Shown in pieces: positions 26,401 through 41,400 of a DNA stretch of 64,000 nucleotides. The translations under genes and the position numbers were made by a program. A model generated the notes under the pieces. It ran no database searches. It saw nothing but the letters and a program-made list of their open reading frames with translations, and was not told the origin of the DNA. The DNA is from Lineus longissimus (Eukaryota; Nemertea; Pilidiophora; Heteronemertea; Lineidae): the NCBI RefSeq assembly GCF_910592395.1, contig NC_088320.1:15932501-15996500 (forward strand). The letters are read 5' to 3'. Position 1 is the stretch's first letter, and every line of letters starts with the position of its first letter.

Positions 26401-29400
26401 ATATGTACTCATCCGTTTGCGGCCATTTCAATGTAAACTGATGCGTCATCGGCACTGTATTATAAGCATATGTCATTATTATACCGATCAAGACAGTATT
26501 AATAGTATTAATATTATGCAGACTTCTCACATCCTATTTAAGCAAAGTTTATTATTCATCATAATGATGCAATTACTTTTTCATAAGAAGATGATACAAT
26601 TTGTGATGATCTGACGTGTTTATCATTTGGCCACATTTAAAAAAAAGACAAACAACTGTTCGCCATGCATGCAGATGCGATTATGTCCGCTTTACGACCA
26701 CGTTAGTCGTAACTCGTCAACCGCCATGTTTTGACATGCTCAGCCAACTTACCGTAACGCCTAATGTTCTGGTCTCGAGCTTTCGTCCAAGTTATTCCAA
26801 TCGATTCTTTGCTTTTTGCGACCCGCGCGTTTATAGGACGAACTGGTCTGTCAAATGGTTTTGTTCCAGGTAAAGTGGTTCGTACATCCTTTACTATTGG
26901 TTTTTCCAGGAGAACCTTAACGCCTGAAATAAGATCAAACGGCGTATAGTGAGAGGGCCAGCCAGCTTTTGGCTTATGAGACACTCTTAAGTTCCAAACT
27001 CCTATCTCTATTGCCAGGCGCCTTGCGAGAAGGCAGTTGGTACCCTATATTTAACTAGCTGGCGGCTAACCAACCGGCCGCATCGGACAGAGGTTACCAG
27101 CGGGCCACGACCCTTCGACCTTTTGTTCACGAGGCGGACGCCTTAACCGCTAGTGAGATCGGTGATTTTATAGACCGTATGCGAAATAAATTTCGGCTAT
27201 TCACAGATGGCGTAAGTTTACCATGACATAAAAGTCCTATTTTTAATCCAATCATCCCCAAAAGCATTTAAAATGTCATCAGCATTGGAAGACACTGACA
27301 ACTTCAAGTAAATTGCTTGAATAAGCTTGTATATTTTTATGCCATGGTAAAAATACGTTGTCTGTGAAAAGGGCTTTTTCAAAATGGCCAAGATTTATTT
27401 TTGCAGGTTGTCTTTTTGCGATTGTAAAACAGAGATGGTGTCCATACTTGTCCATGGCTGATAAATCAAGGTGTCTGGTTTGGCCATTCTTCATGCTGGC
27501 TCTTTTACCAAAAAGTTAACAAAAAAAACACCAAAAAGTCTGCAAATCATCCCCAGGCGGGATGAAACAAAATAAGATAACGAATTTATCGGTGCATTTA
27601 TATTCCTTGACAGCAGCTGCTTGTTGGCAACGTATGTGTACGTCTTGGATAGCATGACCCCATTACCATCTTCAATGACTGGTGCTGCCATCTGTTATTT
27701 CATTGTGTACTAAATGTGCACAAATGTTCACAGCACGCTATAAATGGGTACTTTGGGCCATACTCTTACGAATGTCTGTTTAATTCGTATTCGTGACCCG
27801 TTGTGACAGCGGATATAGTCCCCCTGGAGTCATAGTCCGGTAGCATTGTATTTGATCAATTAAGCAGCATGATCTATTGTACCGCTAACCCTAACCAAAA
27901 CATTTAGCAATGCGGGCTATTGTTACACGGACTATCAGCCCTAGGACTACTATCCCTTGCACACCGTTCTAGCAAAACCAGTCGCATGTCGCACATAAGA
28001 TAAGCCTAGATGACACCAGGAGATAATAGAAGAAATTGATGTCGTCAGATTTCACAAAAGGCAGACAATAGTGAAATGAACAAACAGTCCGTCTTAACCT
28101 GCCAAGCTCAGAGCGACATGCGACTGGTTTTGCTGGAATGAGTCACATTTATTGAGTGTACACATACGTGTACGCCAGACACTAAGGGCCAAATTCATAA
28201 TGGGTGTTTAGCTTAAAACAGCATTTAACTACTGAATAGACAGATTCTGGCCCTTGATGTAAATCTTCACAGAATATGAATAGGCCCTGAAACTGATTAG
28301 AGAGAAGTTGTACATGTCTAACCCTTAAACACGCTTTATGAATTTGGGCCTAAAGGTTTAAAGTTAGTAGCGGTTTATATTCTCGAATTAGGCCCATAGA
28401 ATGATCCTCATGTCGTCGTGTAGGCCTACATCTGCATGAGGATTGTACGGTGGGTTGTTGGTATTTACACCCTTTCACAGCTGTGATTACGCCATGGATT
28501 GGCATGAATAATCACCTTTCATAATACAATATATAATCACCTTTTTTATCTTCATATTTGAGTCTGGATCCAGCATAGTTGGTGCATATGATTGACACGT
28601 AATATGTATGGTTGTGATGCAGAACACCTTCAAGACCAGTTCTCGTTCCAGCAGGGTTCCGGCCAACGGATGTGAAGTTCTGGATGTTCATGCGCCCTGG
28701 TTCAGTTCCAATGGCCCATTGGTGATCCTAAAAAGTGGCGATGAGTGTGTTTTATAAAGCTGTGAAAATCACGACAAAATTTTAACAACATTATAATAGG
28801 GTTAAATGACCAATGAATTATCAATCGCTCGCTGAATCGGTCGTGGGAAACCCCCTATAAGTGCTCTGGATCGAAGAGACAAACATTTTGTACCTAGTTG
28901 ATGATTCAATGAGGTAATGTTTACCATAATCATGCTTTCTTGGTCCACACATCTCCATAACGCCTTGATGGTTCCATTGGATGACTGGTAACTGACAGGT
29001 TTATATTCGCCCTGTTCGAAGTCTATGTATGTCACATTGATATCCTTGTCAAGAACGGGCGCAGTCGTGTCGATGCGGAAACCATTGGAAGAGCGAGTAA
29101 CGTGCGCGCCGGAGCCAAGTACAGCTTTCACTTTAAAAAGAAATCGGAACAGAGTGTACGCATGATTAACAATGGATTATAATATTATTCCCTAATCATT
29201 ATTATTTCCTTTATTTCATAAAGTAACATGTATACATGATAAACAGCGGTGCAATTTAATCATCAGGCATTATGTGCCGACTAGTGTGTTTCTTCCAGTA
29301 TACACTGTTAAATATTTGGACAACAATTTTATGTTCAGAAGCTTTGGATTAGGGGATGTCCATACAAATTACATCACAGAATAATTATATCATAATACCT

Positions 29401-32400
29401 GTCGGTATATTTAACCTCGTCTTATAGCCTAGGAATTTCTCTACACATCGGTGGTACCCGGGCAATTTTTGACCCAAAGGTTTTCGAGATAATTTAGGAA
29501 AACTGGTGTCTATAAACTTTTGACCAAGAGTGTACGTGTGCTCACTTCGAATTGTCGTCAAGTGGACGCCACTTTTCTAAATTTCCCCAAAAATATGTAG
29601 CCCCTGTATTTTGTTCACATTTTTTTTGGGATTTATTTTCCTAATTTCCAGAAAAAAAAGAATGACAATTTGTTTTCAAAAAAACCATCCTAAATCTTTT
29701 TATTATACATATACGTAACTTACCTGTAAGAAAATATACAACAGACTCCGATTCTGTGCTGTTCGTTCCGTTGGTTTGTTTAATTTGGCTAGTAGTTTCG
29801 TTTTCCATTCGGTTGTTCTGTTTGGTGGTTACTATGGTCACCGGGAGGGATAGTTCGTCAAGTGTGAACCTCATCTGCATAACCCGGTTCCCAGGACAGG
29901 ACTTGTCACATGTAAATACGTCACATGCATGTATACAGGGAATGCATGGCTGAGCGACCTGTAAGTATAGGAGCTCAACAATCAAAACAACTTGAACGGC
30001 TACCCGTCAACTATAACAATAAGATGGCCCCTTTCACCGAGTTCTTCAAAACATAACAGGAACACTAGTTCAGGCGTGATCTTGATTTGGACCCAAGCGG
30101 ATCGGTACGGAAGCCCGGGAGGTTATCATGTTAACTCAATCCTCGATCTTGTACGTTTGATAATTTGTTATTTGAAAATGACTCTCTTTAATATCGAAGT
30201 TGACAGTTAAATATTGAATTCGAGGTTAAGATACCGAGTGTTGAATTCTGATTGCGCCTTTTGGGCTTTGCACACCCAGTTTACCTCTCCTGTGGCGTCA
30301 TTTTTAACCTAATTCGCCATGCGGGCTCGACCCTCAAAAGCGAGGAATAGTCACGTGACCATGAGTGAGGGCACGTGACAAGACGCAACCAGACCAAGGT
30401 TGAGTTCGTCTGGGACCCGAGGGTAGAGTAGGAATTTCACGTGGTATTACGTCATGTTTAAAATGAACACGTCGTGTAGGATTTACTGTCCCCTGATTCT
30501 CGAGTAAAGGTCCTTGTCTAGTTCTGTTATCTTAATTTGAAAAGAAATCACACAAAACCAAAACGATGTCATTGTTGATATAATCATATTACGAAAATGT
30601 ATCTGGTTTTAGTCAATTAACTTAAACATGACACAAGACGTGAGTATGAATAAGTGATATCACGTTTCTCCTGGTGGTTCATCGTCTTGTCACGTGCTCT
30701 CACTTATGGTCACGTGATTTTAGCAAGCCGCAATGGTGCTACCGTATTCAATAACAGAGTGCTGGATGAGAAGCATCGATCAGTTCACATGTATTAATTA
30801 CTTTAAATGACGCTTGCGACCTCGCACGATATTTTGCGACCAACCACAGAACGAAGCTGACCTGTTATGTACGAATATATTTCAGATAGATGCTTGTGTA
30901 AATGTGGTCGATAGCAAATCTATCTGTCGGACAGAACCACTCGGTTCAGAAAGAAAACAATCATAATGAAGCATGACGATTTATGCCAGGTACATACCAT
31001 TTTGTATTGTGCGACATCAGTTGCCATTGGTTTTGTTCCTACACCAGCTTCATACGCAATAATCGCCGACGACCCACCACGGAACACACTTCCATAGCGA
31101 CAGAGGCTTGTATCGCTTGCAGGCAACCTGACTCTATCAAACCATGCAGTAGCTTTCCAAACCGGTGACTTTGGTAAGAAGTTATCCTTGTTCCACAGAT
31201 GGAATATCAGTTTGGTCTTTGGAGTAAATCCTTCGATGCCACACAGCCGACCTAGCAGAAGTTGCCGTTTTGTTTCGAAAACATCAATGCACCACTGTGG
31301 CTGTCATGACAAAAGATATATATTCATAAACGTTTAGAAATCGAACCGTTTTTTTCACAGTTATAACAAGGTCGGCTAGAGAAGCGGCTAGAGATATCCA
31401 CCTTTCCAAATAACGATGAGCATGAAATCAACATGCCAAAATAATTCTTCAGCGCATGGAGAAAGTTCCCATGCAATTTTGGTCCTGATATATTGTTCAA
31501 TCATTTGTAGGACTGTGACCTATACGACCGAGATCTCAGGTTACCATCGTCGATGCTTGGATCCTGCGGACCACCACATCTTGGTCATGTCTTTTCGCCG
31601 GCAAATGTTTTTGTAAATAGACATAAAATATGAGATCCCTAAACCATGAACAACGTTAATACATACATGAACAGGTTCATTATCCATGGCGTATATCCTT
31701 ATCTTGTAGGTATGCCAATCTCCAGACGGGTCGTAGTCAAGATAGCGCTTCTCCTTTAGTTTTTCGAGGGTGTCATTATAGGTACTGCACCACAACACAG
31801 CGTGTGGTTTTGTCCCTGAATATGCAAAACAAAAAAAACAACATCACAAGCAAAGGAAATATCAGGAAACAGTATTTAGTCAGCACAAGCAAAGGAAATA
31901 TCAGGAAACAGTATTTAGTCAGCACAAGCAAAGGAAATATTAGGAAACAGTATTTAGTCAGCACAAGCAAAGGAAATATTAGGAAACAGTATATAGTCAG
32001 GAACCTGGAGGCCCAACTGCTTTTTCTTTTGTTCACTAAACATTTTTGTTACAACAAAAGGACTGTTTAAAACATATTCTATTATCCAACTTCTTTGCCG
32101 AGTTTACGTATACCCTTCTACTATTCTACTTCAACGAAAATCCTGGTAAGATTCTACTTTGATTCTTAGTTATGATCTCAGCCGCGTTCTTATGCGTACA
32201 TGTCTGTCCAATCATTACACAATTTGTGTAAGATTCTGCTTTAAGATCTTACACCGCACTCTTACAAGTATCCTGTATATCGTGTATATATGCTCACGAC
32301 TAAAAATGTGACCCCTCTACCAAAATTAGGCGCTTGTCGCATCTGAACTTGACAGGTTGATACGGACTTGTTGTTCATTTCCCTATTGTAGACCTTTTGT

Positions 32401-35400
32401 GAAATGTGACCAAATCAGTTTGTAATAGATTTCACAAAAGGTCTACAATAGGGAAATGAACAACAAGTCCGTATCAACCTGTCGAGTTCAGATGCGACAA
32501 GCGCCTAGTTTTGGTAGAGCGAGTCACAAATAAGCAAAATAAGACAGCCAAGAAGATCAGATCATGTAAAAAATGGGGAATAGAAACATGTTGGTAGCAA
32601 TCGTGTAAAGAAAAACCATAAAATACTTTACGCAATGCACTTGTGAAAAGAGGTATCATTTCTGTGAATCGAGGCCATTTGGAGTTATACCTGGTGATGT
32701 TTATTTTCTTATTTAAACGATTGATGCCATGCAGCAGCACTGGAAAAGTTTCAGCTTTTCATATTTGCTGTCGATTTTTTAAAATGAATTCTATAAAAAA
32801 CATAACTGGTATTGCATCATATTGTCCAACTTTTGTATTGAGCGTCCAACTATGATTACGCAATCTTGAGTCAGTTTTTAAAAAAACCCGCTGATAACGT
32901 ACCTGCGATGAGTTGAAATCCACAACTTCTCTGCGTTGTGAATTCAGTTGGCGCTATTTTTAAGACAACAACATCCGATGCGGTCTTATTTGCATGCTTG
33001 ATTTTCTGTTGCTGCTGTGCATTTGGCCCGTGGCTCTCTCTTTGAGGGTTCACGCTTGACTTGCGATACGACTTACAATCACATGGGCATTTCTGAATGA
33101 AATACACGAAATATCACATCACATAACACATGTGCTGAGGAACTGTCACGACGAACTCACCCTGCCCAAGGTGTGGTGAGTGTCTAGTACACAATACGCC
33201 ACAATATCACCTGTCTGTATTAATCAAAATCGAATGAAAATTTGAGGTAAATGTAGTTTAATGAGAATAAATAACAGTAAACTTATAATGTTGCATAATT
33301 AGGAGAGATAAGAAAATAAGAACAGTATTATACCCAAGGTACATTAAATGAAAGCACTAAACAGGACATTTCAAAAACCCCAATTCAAAGGATCATCATA
33401 GAAAGTTCAATGTGTTCACTTGATTCTGATATACTGAAACAGGTTACACATGGACTGGTTCCAACTTTAAATATGGTATTCTATTTCAACAAACCATTAC
33501 AGTTTGAAGAGTAAAATGCGTGGTATACTGTTTGTACCTTTGGCGGCGGAATTGTGAAACAACACTTGCAAGTGCTATGCTCGCCCGTCCACTCAGGTTC
33601 ATCTTGCCAGTCGTGATCTTGAAGCATGTCGTCTGGTCCATCCCACAATAGGACACTAGTAGTAGCAATACCCTGGCCATCAGCCGCTCGGATTCTGACC
33701 TGAAATGTGTATTCATGTTTGTGCAGCCGTAGAGAAACTCGTAGGGGCATTGAAAAGGTACAAGACATGCAACACCATCCACTGTAGTTTATCAAATGTC
33801 CGCTACGACACAATTATTTTGAAAACTGATGGAGTATTGTGGCTCGGACTCAAAATCAACATCCCAGTCAAATCAAAAATAGTTACAAAACAATTAACGA
33901 TAAGTCGATGAAAAATTCCTAGCGACCTCAATCCCTTGACCACCGCTTTACGACTAGACGTTTCACATCCACCTTATGGGTATGAATACGACACATTTTC
34001 ACTTACAATATAATCGCCACCTGTAACATTAGACATGTCGGCGTCTCTCGCAATTGCGCCAGACCTTAGATAGGAGTATCCGGCTCGCACCCGAGTCATG
34101 TGGATTGATATTAAGGTATTGGCCTCATTTCGAATGGCGTCAGCAGAATACTTGATTCCCCACCGAACGCCACGTTGAACTCCAAGACCAATGCCATCAA
34201 TCTTCGTCCATCCTGAGGTAAAATCGACTTGTCTCGCCGGACATGGGGTGCCATTTTTGATGGCAAAGTGGAGAAAGGTACCTGAAATAGCCATACATTT
34301 ATATCATTATATTATTGCCACCATGAACCGGGCTAACGGGTACTATTCCCTGATACTGTAAAACTACACAATAAAATAAAGGCCGGGTTTATTTGGCAAA
34401 CCGCTCGCCGAAAGGTCATCATTTGCTGTCCTGTGTGGAAAGCCGAATAGCACTGAAAATCAACCCAGTTTGGCAAGCCGGGCTTGCCAAACTGGGTTGT
34501 CAAACAATTAAAAATTCTACCCTGTTCGGCGAGACGGAGACGTTGCAACACATTAGCCAATCGGAGAGCAGTGAGGTCATATTGGAATTAATATGCGCAT
34601 AATGGCCGATTTAGTCTCGCTCTCGATTCATTTTCTTTTACTAAATACGTGTTCTTATCAAACATCGTTGGAGAGGAATATGCACGAGTATATGATCAAC
34701 TGATAAGCGAAATGAATGCATCAGGTACATTGCTAAGGTCCTTCGCTATAACTCCAGTCGTGCTGTTGATCGCTTTGCCATTGAATGATAATGAGCTCTT
34801 CGACAGCTATAAATGTTAATGAGTTCGGCTCACTATTAAGAGCAAAAAAGTCGATGTTTGGTAAGCCGGTGTAACATCTGTGGTTGTTTCCCATGTGTCA
34901 GTGTTTCCAAACAATAGACAGCTAGAGAGACCATGACTTTTCAATAGGGGGAAACACAGAAAAACTTGTCAATCTATCTTTTAGCGTTCCCAAACAATGA
35001 GGGGAAACACTCAAAAATAGAAACACTCAAAAACATTACACCGGGCTTCCCAAATAGATGGTCACTTCCATAATAAATATCTAAGCAGGATTTTGGTCTT
35101 TCTTTGTTCCCAATCCGTTTGAAGAACAGACACATTGCTTGCATGACTTTAAAACTTATGTCACCAATTAATAGGTCAAGATGTAGCTTACCATTAACAT
35201 CCGATGTACTTTTCTGCCAGACGAGGTCGTCAGTGAAAGTATGGCCATCAATAACGTCACCAGCAGTCGGTGTTGACTCATCAACAAAGATCGGCTTCGA
35301 CACTGTCTCAACAAAAAGCCCTGCTTTGTTGTAGACTCTGAGCTTGACAAAATACGGGATCATTTCCTGTAAACCGATTTGATTCAGTTAATTGGCATTG

Positions 35401-38400
35401 TAAGTGATTTTGATTTTGAAAAGGAATTGATACCTCACTGGAGGTATTGTTTGTCTCATCAAACCGCGAGGGTGGAGCTAGCGGCAAATATTTTAGCTCC
35501 GTCCGAACGGTTTGGGTGAGACAATCAATACCGACAGTGAGGTATCAATTTCTATTCTAAAACATCTCAAATTAAATATCGAATAATTTGGTTTTAAATG
35601 TTTTTGAAAAGCTTCCACATTTTGCACCAACCCAAGCGGTTTTGGTTGTCTCATCCAAACCTCTGTGGTGAAAACGAGGCTATATACATTACCCATTATG
35701 AAAATGAAATATTCTCACTCGGGTGTTTTAGAATAGTAGGTTATGTAATACACACACACACACATTAGCTGTACCTGATGTATACTAGTATTCATTTACA
35801 GAAAGGCAGGAAGATTATTGCGGCCAAAATCTTATTATCATTTTATAAACCCTACATCAGTTATCATTTTATAAACGCTACATCAGTCGTCCTTTAGTGA
35901 AATATAAGTCCGAAATGAGCTTTCTTTCGATTGACCATAAGTTTCAGAGCTTCGCCACCAGAGCTTTACCTTGAGATCCAACTGAATAAGGCTGTAGCTT
36001 GAAAAGTTGGTAGAAAGCTTAATCCAGTCATCATAAGGTACCAATTTACTACTATAATTACGGTCACAGCTGGGGGCGCTCCAGAGCGATATCTCAAACC
36101 GTGCAATGCCAGATTGTGCGTCTCCGTAACCCTGCCATTCTACTTGGATCAGGTTCTTCGTAGCTGTAAACGCAGCGCCCTGTAGGTAAGAGAAAGGTTA
36201 ATCATGCAAGTTAAAGAGGAATATAGTTAGGCTGAAAGGGTGGATGTCGTCCTGGGTGCCGACAAATGGTACCCAGGTTCGAGATCGACTGGACAATAAG
36301 CACCCTGGGTGTCATTACACTAGACAAACAGCACCCAGCTTCTTTTTGCCTGGCGTACGGATCTTAGGGACGAGAACGTTTCTTGCAATCTCGTTTTATC
36401 TCGCACCGTGGTACATATCGACTGACTGTCAAGAAAAATAAGCAGCAAATCCATTCATTTTGTCATCACACAATTTTTCATTCTCTGAATATATCCCTCC
36501 TACATACCTTTTTTGAATAAATCATCCGAAATGTGCTTTCAAAGACCTATAGGCCTAAACGCGTTTTTTTCTGTTTATCTGTTCTTTTTATTTCGCGCAC
36601 TGCTAATGCCGCAAGTACCACGGCGCGAGATGAAACGAGATTGCAAGAAACGTCCTCGTCCCTACGATCCGTAAGCCAGGCAAAAAGAAGCTGGGTGCTG
36701 TTTGTCTAGTGTAATGGCACCCAGGGTGCTTATTGTCCAGTCGATCTCGAACCTGGGTACCATTTGTCGGCACCCAGGACAACATCCACCCTTTCAGCTA
36801 TAGTTAGGAGCAAGGTATACCGGACTATTAGAAGATTTTTTACGTTCTTTCAGATAATTTCGTTAGTCGGTGGATAGATGTCCTGACTGAAGATCATGTG
36901 TCGGTTTGACATGTGACCGCATGATGTTATTCCTTAGGCCGAGTTCGGGAGCCAGGAATCAGATCTGAGCAGCTATATTAATGTAGGAATAAAAAAATTT
37001 AGAGGGTCTCTGTGCAGTGATAATGAGTCAGTCAACCATGGGCTGAGATAAAACACATTGTCTTTTGCTCTCTTCAAATGGATAATTTGCCACAGCTTTT
37101 TCTCGGTTAGGTTTCGGAGTGTTGGTTGCCTATTCTAAAATACCTTGGTACCGTAAAGTCAACTTTTAAATGGAAAATGCATAAGCCTCGTTCTGAGAGT
37201 GGAGTGTTTTGGACACGCAACCAAGATGCTCTACCAAAGTTCCCTCGGGTTGCACTAAAATGTGGCACCATGCACACAGCTCACTTCAGAAGTTTGAGGC
37301 TCTCAAAACACTGCTTCAAACACAAATCAGCCAAGGAAGCATCAACCACCCTAAGTTTTTTAATGAGCACTACACATATTTGCTGAGAAAAACGCTCCAA
37401 ATAGCCCATTTGCGCGGATTTTAGCGTCACTTGAGCGAGCCGATCCGGACTTCCTATACGCGCTGCCGTAACATAATGTAAACAACGGCGCTACCGGCGC
37501 TCCGGGCAGGCGATGGATGGAATTTGCCAAATTCGCACATATTCAAGTTATTTCGTGGCCTATCTTTTTAAGTTTGAGGTATTTTAGAATAGAAATTGAA
37601 CCCTCGGCTTCGGACCTTGGTTGAGTTACCAAGACACTCTCGGGTGGAGCTAAAATTTCGTCCAAACCCTCGCCTGTATTTTAGCTCCACCCGAGAGTGT
37701 CTTGGTAACTCAACCAAGGTCCTCCGCCTCGGGTTCAATTCCTTAAACCACATGGCCATGTGCATCAACTTACCAAGTGCCAGTAAGGTCCCACTTTGAT
37801 CTCACCCTCATCTGGCGGGGTTGTATCAACACGAAATTGATGATATGTGAAGTTACACAGCCCGGCGTCATCAGTTCCGATCACGTAAAGAAAATAGTTG
37901 GAATGGTAACTTAGATTTAAGCCAGATAATTCGACCATGGTGTTGTCACCGACGTTTCTTATTGAAGCAATTGGAAAGAGATTTTCTTTCAAAGCCTGAA
38001 ATAATAAAACAAACCCATTTTCCTTACCAATAGATTTGAAAGTGTCCCGATTGATTAGTCTAAATTATCACTCGGAAAGTGTTGTTGACTCGCCTAATCG
38101 TTATTTTTCAGTCAATTAAAAACCTTGAAAGCGCTATTTGTGATATGTATACTTTGTTGGCGAACTGTCTCATTACCAAAAGGGACACAGCGTATTATTT
38201 CACCTTTCATTTCTTTATTGGATAGGAAATATTCCCGAGATACACGAACTGAACGCCTAATCCCAAGGGTCATCAGGCTAATCTTGATGACAAGTACCCC
38301 TAAAAAGGCTTCGAAATGGGGTACTTACGGAAAACATTAAGGGTAAAGAAACGTTATGCTTTCTATCATTGGAAACAGAATTATGGCGTGCATTAAGAAC

Positions 38401-41400
38401 ACCTACCGCGTTATCACATGTATAGTTTTCAGGGATGGTTGTATTGGTTACACCTGCATGATAAAATATGATCCCGGCATCTGAGCCGAAGCCTTCCCAT
38501 CGAGCAAACACGTGGGTAAAATTGCTCCAGAATTCCGACATCGTGATTTCACCAGCTTTGACTCCATTGTTATAGCCTGCTGTGAACCCATTTGAGGTAA
38601 CCTCGACCATTGCCATTGATGTACTGTGAGCTCGTACAGTGGTATAGTATATTCCTTGTTTTGCATGTAGGTTGAGGTGGTTGAATGTCACTGATAGATT
38701 ACGCCCAACATTGGTGTATGGAACAATGTTATGCCGAGTGTGCGAGTAGCGCCTGTCCGTCCCAACTGCTACTTCGTAATAGCTGACGACTTGGTGATTG
38801 TGGTTTAGTGGTTTTTCTTCTTTTACGCCAGAATTGCCTGAAATGTAATAATATCATTGTCATTGTGAAACGATAGTAGTCGTACACAATCTCCTTCACA
38901 TTTCCGTTTCACAATATCATTTTATTGCACTCGATTTTCTCGTGGCAGATCAGACTGCCAAATTAACATGTTCTGCTTGGAATGGGCCTATTTGATCATT
39001 TTTCGGACAAAATCGCACGATTTCTAGACTCTCCTAAATGGGCTTCTGAGGAAATGTATCTTTACTTGTTAGTATTGTTTGGGACATATTCTTATCACGC
39101 CTGTCCAGGCCTGGAAAACACCAAAAGGAAGAGGCCATGTGAATTACTTTTTTAAAAAAATGTCTGTTATGTTTAATATCATGCATGTGATACTGTTAGA
39201 TATTCAAATTCATGGCTCATTTTTACGGTGGCCCATAGAGGACATGCGTTTATTTTCAATATAATAGAAAATTTTTCATTTTTCAATGCGTTTTTTTTCT
39301 CTCGAATTACAACCGCCGTCGGATTTATTTCTCACCGCCGAAAAAATAATCCCCACCGCCGGGTAAAAAAATAATAATTCCCACCACCGCCAAAGAAAAT
39401 AATATCCACCGCGGTGGAAATTAATATCGACCGCGGTGGAATTTAATATCCACCGCGGTGGAAATAATATCCACCGCGGTGGAAATAATATCCACCCGGT
39501 GTCAATAACGAATTAGCTCCCGCGATGGATATTATTTCCACCGCGGTGGATATTATTTTCTTTGGCGGTGGTGGGAATTATTATTTTTTACCCGGCGGTG
39601 GAAATTATTTTTTCGGCGGTGAGAAATAAATCCGACGGCGGTTGTAATTCGAGAGAAAAAAAACGCACTGTAAAAAGAAAATTTTTCTATTATATTGAAA
39701 ATAAACGCATGTCCTCTATGGGCCACCGTACATTTTGGTACACGGGACTGCAATATCTGTGGTACCCAGTGACTTTCAGATTTTTAGGTGGAAAACTGCA
39801 ATGCATTTTTCATTTTTCCTTTGACAACACAAAAAACGACAGATGCATAATGCCTGTCCCGCAGTGACTATTGTATCAATCATGGATACCGCTCATTACT
39901 AACACAGGTGCAAAAATGGTCTAGTTTTAAGATCCCGTGATGAGTTACTGCAAATTCAGGTCCATACATACATCCACCATATGTATGTATTTAATAACAA
40001 TGCCAAAGGAAAGGGTATTGCGAGATTCTTGGCAAAGAGCAGATCAGATCATACAAAAATCTAAAGATTTTACATTTACACGAATATATCCGGAACTGAA
40101 TAATATCGTTACTGAATGTAATAATCTTGTAACGATTTTACACATATACATGCACAGGACACAAAACTGAATAGCATGTTGTGAAACTCTTCAATTTCAA
40201 CGGGATTTTCGCCGTGAAACCTTCACATTTCCATAAACAGAATGACCAATCGTTGAAATAAACTATAAACATTCTTTAAGACAAACTGCACACGTACCAG
40301 ACAAAACGGCAATGGGGTCATGCTTTCCGAAGCTTTGCCAGTTCGCTTTGACTTGATTCGTTGTCGGAGAGTAATTGAGATCGAACCCCACGATATCACC
40401 ATCATTCACCCTCCCAGGGTGTAACTGATTCCTGCGAATGGTCAGACCATCTGAACGCTTAATGTAGACTTGGCCCAACGCGTTTGTTGATTTCACCTTG
40501 ACGTAATACATCTCCCCATCCTCCGTCTTTACTCCGTCATAGCTTCCGAATGACTGACCTAAGAAGGACAATACAGTTTAAGGGGACAACTTGGGCATGA
40601 TGAGATATGTTGGTTTGTCATACAAAAATGGCTTCGCGCAGGACCGTAACATCACCAAACAGGATCATTGAAAACTGCAATAAACAATGCACTAGAACGG
40701 GTTGTAGCCATAGGCTTGCCTGAAATTCACAAGCTTTTATGTCCAAAGATACCTCGTACCATGGGCGAAGGTCACTATCAGAGTGTGTTACTACAAGTGG
40801 CGGCGCATGGTGGCAAGCAGGGGTATTATCCTCTTGGTTAGGTAAATCACATACCCAAGTTGTCCCTTTAGACCTATTTTTCTAACTATTACTTTAGTCA
40901 ATATTACTGATGATAGACAATTGGCTGTGAAATTAAAACACTCATCCACATGTTCGTAAATAGATACTATCGTCACAGTAAACAAACATGACGTTAACCT
41001 GCCCTTTGCCTTGCAGTTAATAGAATACAGACCTTGCCTAGTACACGGTCTACTGTCTTTAGATAATGCCCGCTCACACCTAGGCCTAAATCAGCATTGT
41101 TCTGGATGACATCGACCCCACGAACACCTTCCGTACGGGTTGATAGGCCGAACCAGCGAAGGCAAATAAACGTAATGAATATACAACCTACCCTACGAAT
41201 AGCCTGCCATTCTCAACAGAGATTATCGTACATGCTTTTTCTTGATCGAATAAGGTAGATTGGGGTAATTGTAGCCCCGGTTTCATTGTAGCCCCTGCTT
41301 ATGATATTGATTGATATCCCCATGCATCAAACAATGCAGGGGCTACAAATAAACCGGGGCTACAATTACCTCACTCTACCTTATAATGTAAAATAGTTTA

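Noticed and set aside
27279-27691. Two overlapping minus-strand frames (MAAPVIEDGNGVML..., MKNGQTRHLDLSAM...)
   Set aside because: No splice sites fitting the phase of exons 33 and 34, no family features; could be a tiny nested gene but I cannot support it.
31776-32070. Repetitive frames on both strands (SKGNIRKQYLV and FLIFPLLVLTK repeats)
   Set aside because: Products of the 39-bp minisatellite period, located in an intron.
35748-35764. Short CA microsatellite
   Set aside because: Ordinary simple repeat, too short to be of interest.
36244-36785. Two similar 60-65-residue frames on opposite strands
   Set aside because: They fall in the inverted arms of the Mutator-like MITE and mirror each other.
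37570-37752. Possible CRISPR-like or attachment structure
   Set aside because: Inverted rather than direct repeats and dispersed copies show a foldback transposon; the window is eukaryotic.
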